From positions 1-8,561 of the forward strand of contig CAZZGL010000054.1 in assembly GCA_964654155.1 (NCBI GenBank): a stretch of 8,561 nucleotides of DNA. The letters run 5' to 3'. Each line of letters begins with the position of its first letter. Position 1 is the stretch's first letter. Origin of the DNA: CAG-826 sp964654155. Its GTDB lineage: Bacteria > Bacillota_I > Bacilli_A > RFN20 > CAG-826. A model generated the notes under the pieces. It searched no databases. It was not told the DNA's origin and saw nothing but the letters and a program-made list of their open reading frames with translations. A program made the position numbers and the translations under genes. Below are positions 1 through 6,088 of this stretch, piece by piece.

Positions 1-146
1 ATATTAATGATATTGATATTAAAAATTAAAATATATATTAAGTAATTTAGTTGTTATAGATTAAAGAAATGATATGCAGAATAAGGCTTTTTTCAAAAAA
101 TCTATAAAAATTATTGTATAAGGTAATCCACCTTAAAAAAATTATG

Positions 147-175
147 TTTATTTTCTTTAGAAAATAGTGTAAAAT
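147..175 (+). promoter_or_regulatory. Probable sigma-A promoter of secG
   Basis: A -10-like TAAAAT at 170-175 is preceded directly by TG and lies 17 bp after a weak -35-like TTTATT at 147-152. The predicted start near 182 gives a leader of about 35 nt before the secG ATG. The arrangement resembles the one in front of smpB (same TTTATTT start, same 17-bp gap, TG just before the -10), which raises confidence a little. The -35 matches consensus at only three positions. Confidence 0.45.
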
Positions 176-205
176 TATAGGGAACTTTGGTATGTAAAGT
201 TGATT

Positions 206-211
206 AGGAGG
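206..211 (+). promoter_or_regulatory. Ribosome binding site fixing the secG start
   Basis: A perfect AGGAGG sits 6 nt before the ATG at 218. It shows that translation starts at 218 and not at the in-frame TTG at 200, since that TTG lies upstream of the Shine-Dalgarno sequence and the site would fall inside the coding region. Confidence 0.9.
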
Positions 212-217
212 TTATTT

Positions 218-484
218 ATGGGAGCGTTAGATATTATCTTTTTAGTTGTTGCAGTTATTATTATTATTTTATCCCTTCTTCAAGGTGGTAAATCAGAAGG
301 TGCTTCTGGAGCAATTACTGGTGGAGGATTAAATGTTTTTGCTAAAACAAAAGAAAGAGGTTCTGAACTTGTTATTTCATGGCTTACTTTTGCTTTTGCA
401 GTTATCTTCTTCTTAGTTGCGCTTTTGGTCAAAGCACTTCAACCTACTACCTCAACAGAAACTGCAATAATGATGCTTTTCTAA
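218..484 (+). CDS. secG: Preprotein translocase subunit SecG
   Basis: Encodes an 88-residue SecG, the small accessory subunit of the SecYEG channel that assists SecA-driven protein export across the cytoplasmic membrane. It has the family layout: a first membrane helix (about residues 3-21), the signature LLQGGKSEG (20-28), a glycine-rich cytosolic loop (GGG at 35-37, then F41 and KERG at 45-48), and a second membrane helix (about 52-71). The length is normal for Gram-positive SecG. The start at 218 is set by AGGAGG six bases upstream. A hairpin terminator follows after 17 nt, so secG is probably transcribed largely on its own, although rnr follows on the same strand. In many Firmicutes secG directly precedes rnr and smpB, as it does here. 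The C-terminal tail after helix 2 is short and rich in threonine. Confidence 0.96.
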   Translation: MGALDIIFLVVAVIIIILSLLQGGKSEGASGAITGGGLNVFAKTKERGSELVISWLTFAFAVIFFLVALLVKALQPTTSTETAIMMLF

Positions 485-501
485 TTAGTAGATAAGAATT
501 G

Positions 502-524
502 AAAAGGGAGTTAATCCCTTTTTT
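502..524 (+). terminator. Intrinsic terminator after secG
   Basis: An 8-bp stem (AAAAGGGA at 502-509 pairing with TCCCTTTT at 515-522) closes a GTTAA loop and merges into a six-T run (519-524). The A-run on the 5' side and T-run on the 3' side give a classic factor-independent terminator. It should reduce but may not abolish read-through into rnr, for which no clear separate promoter is seen. Confidence 0.85.
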
Positions 525-569
525 ATTTGGATAAAAAACTTAAAATTAATAAAGAAAGAAGATGAGAAT

Positions 570-2660
570 ATGAAAGAAAAAATATTAAATTACATTAAAA
601 AGAATAATTATGTTAAAGAGTATGAAATTTATTCTTATTTTCATGATTCTCGTCGAACTATATCTATTTCTTTACAACAACTTTTAAATGAAGGATATTT
701 AATTAAAGAAGATGATTATTATGTTACTCCTTCTACTTTAGGATTTATATTAGGTGAAGTCGTCAGCGTTAAAAACGATTTTGCTTTTGTAAGATTATTA
801 GAAACTGATGAAGATGTATATGTTAGAGAAGATGAATTGAATGGGGCAATCATTCATGATAAAGTTTATGTTCGTGTTCATCATTATGGAGTAAAAGTTG
901 TTAAAATAATTAATCGATCATATAAAGAAATTGTTGGAGAAACATTTATATATGATAAAAAGTGGTATATAAGTTGTCCTAGTGTTGCTCCAAAAGGATA
1001 TTCATTTAGATTAAAAGAATATGATGGAAAAGAAGGGGAGATTGTTCTTTTTAAAATTATTGAAAATAAAGGTAACAATTTTGTAGTGGAAGTAAATAAA
1101 GTCTTAGGTAGTAAAAATGCTCCACATATTGATGTTACTCGAGTTATTCTTGAACACAGCGCCCCATTAGAATTTGATGATAAGGTTGAAAATGAATTGT
1201 TAAATATTCCTTTTGAAGTAAAACAAGAAGAAATAAAAGAAAGATTAGATTTAAGGGATGAACTTATCGTAACAATAGATGGTGAAGATGCTCGTGATTT
1301 AGATGATGCAGTTTCGGTAAAAAGAATAGAAGAAGGTTATGAAGTTGGTGTTCATATTGCTGATGTCTCTTATTATGTAAAAGAAGGAAGCGCGATTGAT
1401 AAAGAAGCTCGTAATCGAGGAACTTCTATTTATGTAACTGATCGAGTTGTACCAATGTTACCATTTTTGCTATCCAATGGAATATGTTCATTAAATCCTA
1501 ATGTTGATCGATTAACAATATCGTGTATTATGAAGTTTAATAATGAAGGTAAAATAATAGATTCTAAAATATATCCTTCGATTATTAAATCTAAACATCG
1601 ATTAACATATACCTATGTTAATGAAGTTATTAAAAATAGTAATTCGACAAATGATTTAGAAAAACAAATTTTATTACTTCATGAAATATCATTAAAGATT
1701 AGAAAATTAAGAGAAGAAAGAGGATCGATTGATTTATCGGTTCCAGAAATAAAAATATTAGTTGATGAAAATGGTAAACCAATCGAAATTAAAAAGAAGA
1801 TTCAAGGTGAAGGCGAAAAACTAATTGAGGATTTAATGATTTCCGCAAATGAAGCCGTGGCCACAACGATATTTAAAAGAAATTTACCATTTATATATCG
1901 AATTCATGAAAAGCCAACTGCTAAAAAGATGGATTCCTTTAGTGCGTTTGCTTCAAAGATAGGTTATCCAATTACATTCCATCCGTTAACAGTTAAACCA
2001 TTAGAATTAAGTGAATACTTATCTAAAATTAAGAAAAAAGAAGAAAAAGAAGTTATTTCTAAAGTTTTACTACGTTCATTAGCTAAAGCTCGATATTATG
2101 AAGAAAATAGAGGACATTTTGGTTTAGCTTCTTCTTGTTATACCCATTTCACCTCACCTATTAGACGATATCCAGATTTAATTGTTCATCGATTATTAAG
2201 AAAATATATTTTTAATAATGATTTTTCATCATTAAATGAATTGATGGAATTATTAATCTTTTTAGGAGAAGATACATCAATTAAAGAAAGAAGAGCTATT
2301 ACAATTGAACGAGAAGTCGTTGATATTAAAGGTGCGGAATATATGGAAAATCATATAGGAGAATCTTTTGAAGGATATATTGATGGAATGAATAATCGAG
2401 GGATGTTCGTAGAATTAAACAATGGATTATCAGGTTTAATTAAATTCGAATCGTTGAATGATTATTATTTTTTAGATGAACATTCACAAACCGCTTTTGC
2501 GCGTCATAAAGGAACAAGATTTGTTTTAGGTGAAAAAGTTAAAGTTTTAATAAAAGAAGCATCAAAAGCAAAAGGTGAAATTACTCTTGAACTATTGGAT
2601 TCAAGGATGTTAAAAACAAGGCACCAAATAAAAAAGTCTATCAAAACAAAGAAAAGATAA
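570..2660 (+). CDS. rnr: Ribonuclease R (3'-5' exoribonuclease)
   Basis: A 696-residue RNase R, a processive 3'-to-5' hydrolytic exoribonuclease that degrades structured RNA, takes part in rRNA quality control and removes non-stop mRNA together with tmRNA-SmpB. Domains in order: N-terminal winged-helix (about 1-55), two cold-shock OB domains (about 56-115 and 120-185), RNB catalytic domain (about 225-555), S1 domain (about 597-677) and a short basic tail ending in KTKKR. The RNB motif IDGEDARDLDD carries the four expected metal-binding aspartates D237, D243, D245 and D246; SIYVTDRVVPMLP (286-298) and SPIRRYPDLIVHR (529-541) are also intact. Length is slightly short of the usual 700-800 because the basic tail is short. 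The start at 570 has only a weak purine-rich site (AAAGAAAGAAG) upstream; the ATG at 562 is out of frame and hits a stop at once. It lies between secG and smpB, the usual Firmicutes order. Confidence 0.97.
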   Translation: MKEKILNYIKKNNYVKEYEIYSYFHDSRRTISISLQQLLNEGYLIKEDDYYVTPSTLGFILGEVVSVKNDFAFVRLLETDEDVYVREDELNGAIIHDKVYVRVHHYGVKVVKIINRSYKEIVGETFIYDKKWYISCPSVAPKGYSFRLKEYDGKEGEIVLFKIIENKGNNFVVEVNKVLGSKNAPHIDVTRVILEHSAPLEFDDKVENELLNIPFEVKQEEIKERLDLRDELIVTIDGEDARDLDDAVSVKRIEEGYEVGVHIADVSYYVKEGSAIDKEARNRGTSIYVTDRVVPMLPFLLSNGICSLNPNVDRLTISCIMKFNNEGKIIDSKIYPSIIKSKHRLTYTYVNEVIKNSNSTNDLEKQILLLHEISLKIRKLREERGSIDLSVPEIKILVDENGKPIEIKKKIQGEGEKLIEDLMISANEAVATTIFKRNLPFIYRIHEKPTAKKMDSFSAFASKIGYPITFHPLTVKPLELSEYLSKIKKKEEKEVISKVLLRSLAKARYYEENRGHFGLASSCYTHFTSPIRRYPDLIVHRLLRKYIFNNDFSSLNELMELLIFLGEDTSIKERRAITIEREVVDIKGAEYMENHIGESFEGYIDGMNNRGMFVELNNGLSGLIKFESLNDYYFLDEHSQTAFARHKGTRFVLGEKVKVLIKEASKAKGEITLELLDSRMLKTRHQIKKSIKTKKR

Positions 2661-2720
2661 AAATATGGCTATTTTAAGTAATTTTTAAATAAAAAAGTAT
2701 TAAAAGTCGAACAGAAACAT

Positions 2721-2749
2721 TTTATTTCTTTGTCAAATAATTGTATAAT
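2721..2749 (+). promoter_or_regulatory. Probable sigma-A promoter of smpB (and downstream genes)
   Basis: A consensus TATAAT at 2744-2749 is preceded by TTG, and a weak -35-like TTTATT lies 17 bp upstream at 2721-2726. The predicted start is near 2756, giving a leader of roughly 20 nt with the Shine-Dalgarno at 2765-2771. A better-looking -35 hexamer, TTGTCA at 2730-2735, is only 8 bp from the -10 and cannot serve it. The promoter separates smpB from rnr and may drive the two large genes after smpB as well. Confidence 0.6.
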
Positions 2750-2764
2750 TAATTTAACAAGTGG

Positions 2765-2771
2765 AAAGGAG
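2765..2771 (+). promoter_or_regulatory. Ribosome binding site fixing the smpB start
   Basis: AAAGGAG ends 7 nt before the ATG at 2779. The in-frame GTG at 2761 lies upstream of this site and would add residues MERRII that are not part of SmpB, so ATG 2779 is preferred. Confidence 0.88.
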
Positions 2772-2778
2772 AATAATT

Positions 2779-3237
2779 ATGGAACAAACGGGAATTAAAA
2801 TCATTACACATAATCGTAAATCTTCTTTCAATTATTTTTTAAGTGATTTTTTAGAAACAGGAATTGAATTAACAGGTACAGAAATTAAATCAATTCGTAA
2901 TAATGGTGTTTCACTTAATGATAGTTATATTGTAATTAGAAATCATGAAGCTTATATATTAAATATGCATATTGCTCCTTATAAACAAGGTAATATTTTT
3001 AATCATGATCCTCTTAGAACTAGAAAATTATTGTTACATAAAAAAGAAATATATAAATTAGAGGCAAAAATTAAAGAAAAGTCATTTACTCTTGTTCCAA
3101 CAAAAGTATATTTTAAAAGAGGAAGAGTTAAAGTTGAAATTGCCTTAGGAAAAGGTAAAAAAGATTATGATAAGCGTGAAACAATCAAAGAAAGAGATAG
3201 TAAGCGCGATATTGAAAAAGCATTAAAACAATTTTAG
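2779..3237 (+). CDS. smpB: SsrA-binding protein SmpB
   Basis: A 152-residue SmpB, which binds the tRNA-like part of tmRNA and brings it to stalled ribosomes for trans-translation. Family signatures are present: ETGIELTGTEIKSIR (26-40), HIAPYKQGNIFNHDP (64-78), RTRKLLLHKKEI (80-91), a beta strand set including KVYFKRGRVKVEIALGKGK (109-127), and the C-terminal segment KDYDKRETIKERDSKRDIEKA that in homologues enters the mRNA channel as a helix. Length is normal. Small departures from the common form include RKSSFNYF near residue 13, where many SmpBs have a histidine-aspartate-tyrosine pattern. The tmRNA gene often lies near smpB but is not seen here. A T-rich stretch follows the stop without a convincing stem, and the next gene starts 31 nt later on the same strand, so smpB may head a three-gene unit. 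Confidence 0.96.
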   Translation: MEQTGIKIITHNRKSSFNYFLSDFLETGIELTGTEIKSIRNNGVSLNDSYIVIRNHEAYILNMHIAPYKQGNIFNHDPLRTRKLLLHKKEIYKLEAKIKEKSFTLVPTKVYFKRGRVKVEIALGKGKKDYDKRETIKERDSKRDIEKALKQF

Positions 3238-3268
3238 TTTTTTATTTTTTTGATTAACAGGTGCCATT

Positions 3269-6058
3269 ATGAAAAAAGAAAGAAAATTTAAGATATTTAA
3301 GTTAGTATGTTTGATTTGTTATATTTTATGTGCGGTTGTTTTAATTGTGGAATCTTGTATGGATTCTGGAAATTCTTCAGCGCATAGTTCGGCGGTCGGA
3401 GGCACCATCGCGGGAATAATTAATGATTTTAAAGGCGACCAAACTGTTGCGGTTTCTCCAACATCTTTAAAGATTAATAATAAAATTTATGAAGGCTATG
3501 TTGGTAAAACTCATATATTAGAGACTGAGACTTTACCTACAGAAGCTACTTATAAACAAATAACTTTTACCTCATCTAATTCTAATGTTGCTAAGATAGA
3601 TGAAACAGGGTTAATTACTTTTTTGCTTCCTGGAGATGTAACAATAACTGCGACAAACACCAGATATCCTGAAATATACGATTCTTTTGATATTAATGTT
3701 AAGAATATAGAAATCGCTAGCGTCACTAATAAAATCAATGCAGAACAAGACTCTAATGGAATATATACTTTATATTTTGATATAGATGTAAATGATTCTG
3801 ATTATGTTTCTTATTATATAGATACTAAAGTTGATCCCTCAGATGCAACTCATCAAAAAATAACATATGCAATTGATAAAAAAGATTACATTAGTGTTGA
3901 TGATAATGGGAAAATAACGCCTTTAAAATATTCGGCAAATAATGTTACTACGATTACTATTAATGTTGAGGGTTATGAGTATAAAGAAGAAGAAACAAAA
4001 GAGTTAAAAGTTATCGTAGGACTTAAATCAATAAAACCTGTTGAAAGTGTATCGGTTGAAAAGGAAAGTTATGAAATATATGTTACTCAAAGATTAACTC
4101 CTAAAGTAACAATTAATCCTAGTGATGCAACATTTAAAGATTATAAACTAACTTCTTCTTCAGATTGTGTTTCGATTTCTGGAACTTATGTTGTAGGTAA
4201 AAAAGAAGGAACCGCAACGATAGAATTAGTCATGAAAGACTATCCTAGTATTAAAACAAGCTTTGAAGTGAAAGTTTATAATCAACCAGAAGTGACAAAT
4301 TTTAATGTAAATGAATCAATAAGTATTATTGAAGGTAAAACAAGCAAAATCACTATTAGTGGTGTAATACCCGCTTATGGAAATATATCTGGAGCAACAT
4401 ATGAAAGTTCTGATTCGAATATAGCTAGTGTTAATAAAAATGGTGTAATTACAGCAAAATGCGTAGGAAATGCTACAATTACTACAACAATTAATGGGAA
4501 GTCGAATGAAACAACTGTTATCGTTTCATCAAAGATAGATGATGTTGATGAAATAAAGTTGGTTGGTGAGATTAATCCTATTGTTATCAAGGGTAAAGAA
4601 TACAATTTAAATGAATTTACTAATAATATTTGTTTTATAAAGGATGAAATTAACATAGACCCTATTCAAAAAAACTTTAGTTACTCTTTAGAAGATGGCA
4701 CTATTATAGGAAAAACTTTTACTCCTAGTTCTTTAGGCGAAGTTGAAATTATTATTGAACATCAATCATCAGGTGCGAATACTAGTATTATGTTACTAGT
4801 AATTGATGAATTTAATGTTGCTATTGGAGAAAAAACAAAGAGTTTTAATCAAAATGATGATGAAATATATGAATTAAATGTAAATGAATCCATTCCTATT
4901 TTTATAAATCAAGATGAAGAAAGTGAACAAGAGTATGAAGTAGTAAGTAATAATCCTGAAACAACTCTTATTACTAATAAAGATAATGGTGAATATAGTG
5001 TATTAGGCGTTTCTAGTGGTAAAACAACAATTAGTGTTTATCCAAAAGTTAATACAGAGAATAATGATTTAATTAATTCGGTTAAAGAACAATATACATA
5101 TTCAATTGAATTGAACATATCGCATGTTTATAGCGAAAGTATAGATTTTAGAATTCATGATAACAAAAACAATAAGGATATTGAAATTAGCGATGGTGAT
5201 AATATATTAATGATGTTTATTAATGATGATTTTTCTTTAATTCCAGTTTTAGATGTTAGAGCAACAATTTATAGTTTAAAAATAATTTCATCAGATGAAA
5301 CAATATTAAAAATTGATAACGATCATAAATTAAATCCACGTAAAATTGGTGAAGTTGATGTAATAGTTAAAGAAGAGCACTCAAACAAAGAAAAAACTAT
5401 TCATGTTATGATCTTTAATAAAATATTAATTAATCAAGAACAACCAATTGTTGTTTCTGGACATGAGGCAACTTATAATAAGTCTTCTAAACGCTATGAA
5501 ATAACAAATGGTTATTCAGGAAAAATTGAGTTATGCTTTTTAGATGAATCGACATATAAAAAAGTTCAATATCAAAGTAGTGATGAAAGTATTCTGGAAG
5601 TTGATCAAAATGGAGTGTTGACCCCTCATAAAAAAGGTAATGTAACAATTACATTAACTGTAGATGATGGAATGATTGATAAAACAGTAATTAATATTGA
5701 TATTAGAGTAAAACCTCAAAGAGTTATTGAAAATATGCAAGAATTCTTTGGGAAAGTTAGAAAAGCTGTTGGACATTATGGAGCATTTTTAGTTTTAGGT
5801 ATTTTCTCGACATTAACATATTTATTGTATTTTTCTAAAAAACATTGGTTGTGGTCTGTTCCTTTAAACTTTGCTCAAGGATTTGGACTCGCTGTTTTAA
5901 CTGAATACATTCAATTATATGTTCCAGGAAGGCATGGATGTTGGTCTGATATTCTTTTAGATACCTCCGGATTTATGCTTTCTGCATTATTGATAACACT
6001 TATTATTTTAATTAATAGCTTGGTTAAGTATATATTGATGAAAAAAAGAAATAAGTAA
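3269..6058 (+). CDS. VanZ-family membrane protein with a large inserted Ig-like (BIG2-type) extracellular region
   Basis: A 929-residue membrane protein. Membrane segment 1 is at about residues 11-29, followed by a Ser/Gly-rich stretch (30-50). Residues about 58-815 form a long beta-rich region of roughly eight Ig-like modules, each with BIG2-style pieces such as PTEATYKQITFTSSNSNVAKID (89-111 area), a Gly-Val/Leu-Ile-Thr turn and G-x-V/A-T-I-T. The C-terminal part is VanZ-like: RKAVGHYGAFLVLG (831-844), TEYIQLYVPGR (878-888) and DILLDTSG (894-901), with membrane segments at about 836-855, 862-882 and 896-921 and a basic end. In ordinary VanZ proteins helix 1 is followed by a short loop and then the R-K-x-x-H motif, so the repeats appear to sit inside that outer loop. 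VanZ of Tn1546 gives low teicoplanin resistance; the role of most relatives is unknown, so no resistance function is claimed. Start is ATG 3269 with AGGTG five bases upstream. The next gene follows after 30 nt, suggesting co-transcription. Confidence 0.85.
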   Translation: MKKERKFKIFKLVCLICYILCAVVLIVESCMDSGNSSAHSSAVGGTIAGIINDFKGDQTVAVSPTSLKINNKIYEGYVGKTHILETETLPTEATYKQITFTSSNSNVAKIDETGLITFLLPGDVTITATNTRYPEIYDSFDINVKNIEIASVTNKINAEQDSNGIYTLYFDIDVNDSDYVSYYIDTKVDPSDATHQKITYAIDKKDYISVDDNGKITPLKYSANNVTTITINVEGYEYKEEETKELKVIVGLKSIKPVESVSVEKESYEIYVTQRLTPKVTINPSDATFKDYKLTSSSDCVSISGTYVVGKKEGTATIELVMKDYPSIKTSFEVKVYNQPEVTNFNVNESISIIEGKTSKITISGVIPAYGNISGATYESSDSNIASVNKNGVITAKCVGNATITTTINGKSNETTVIVSSKIDDVDEIKLVGEINPIVIKGKEYNLNEFTNNICFIKDEINIDPIQKNFSYSLEDGTIIGKTFTPSSLGEVEIIIEHQSSGANTSIMLLVIDEFNVAIGEKTKSFNQNDDEIYELNVNESIPIFINQDEESEQEYEVVSNNPETTLITNKDNGEYSVLGVSSGKTTISVYPKVNTENNDLINSVKEQYTYSIELNISHVYSESIDFRIHDNKNNKDIEISDGDNILMMFINDDFSLIPVLDVRATIYSLKIISSDETILKIDNDHKLNPRKIGEVDVIVKEEHSNKEKTIHVMIFNKILINQEQPIVVSGHEATYNKSSKRYEITNGYSGKIELCFLDESTYKKVQYQSSDESILEVDQNGVLTPHKKGNVTITLTVDDGMIDKTVINIDIRVKPQRVIENMQEFFGKVRKAVGHYGAFLVLGIFSTLTYLLYFSKKHWLWSVPLNFAQGFGLAVLTEYIQLYVPGRHGCWSDILLDTSGFMLSALLITLIILINSLVKYILMKKRNK

Positions 6059-6088
6059 TTAATAATAATTGATTTTGGAGGCTTTATT

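Larger units (their letters stand above)
1..217 (+). other. AT-rich intergenic leader upstream of secG
   Basis: This stretch holds no supportable gene on either strand; all frames are interrupted by stops and no start codon with a ribosome binding site opens a frame other than secG. It is almost pure A/T. Visible small structures are a 5-bp hairpin with arms AAGGT (121-125 region) and ACCTT (130-134 region), followed by an A-run rather than a T-run, and a short palindrome TTTTCT-TT-AGAAAA at 151-164 that lies between the presumed -35 and -10 of secG. The end of an upstream gene could lie just outside the window. Confidence 0.6.

Noticed and set aside
68..93. Terminator of an upstream gene ending in GGCTTTTTT
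   Set aside because: A T-run is present but no complementary stem precedes it.
200..217. TTG start giving an 18-base N-terminal extension of secG
   Set aside because: The perfect AGGAGG at 206-211 lies inside this extension and points to ATG 218; the extra residues are not part of SecG.
527..552. Promoter for rnr between the secG terminator and the rnr start (TTGGAT with TAATAA)
   Set aside because: The spacing is only about 14 bp and the transcript would begin nearly at the start codon; not convincing.
2660..2675. Hairpin AAAATA-TGGC-TATTTT right after rnr as a terminator
   Set aside because: The stem is only six A-T pairs and is not followed by a T-run, so it is too weak to call.
2661..2778. 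tmRNA (ssrA) gene next to smpB
   Set aside because: Neither the gap before smpB nor the one after it (3238-3268) is long enough or shows the tRNA-like ends of tmRNA.
3224..3252. TAAAA-CAA-TTTTA followed by T-rich DNA at the end of smpB as a terminator
   Set aside because: A five-pair A-T stem with a three-base loop is unstable; the T-runs are interrupted. Partial termination cannot be excluded.
4375..4656. Open frame of 93 codons on the minus strand inside the VanZ/Ig gene
   Set aside because: It lies wholly within a well-supported gene, has a repeat-derived hydrophobic translation and no ribosome binding site.
6035..6065. Promoter TTGATG plus a TTAATA/TAATAA -10 in front of the 562-residue gene
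   Set aside because: Spacing of 18-19 bp and a start almost on top of the ribosome binding site; such matches are expected by chance in AT-rich DNA.
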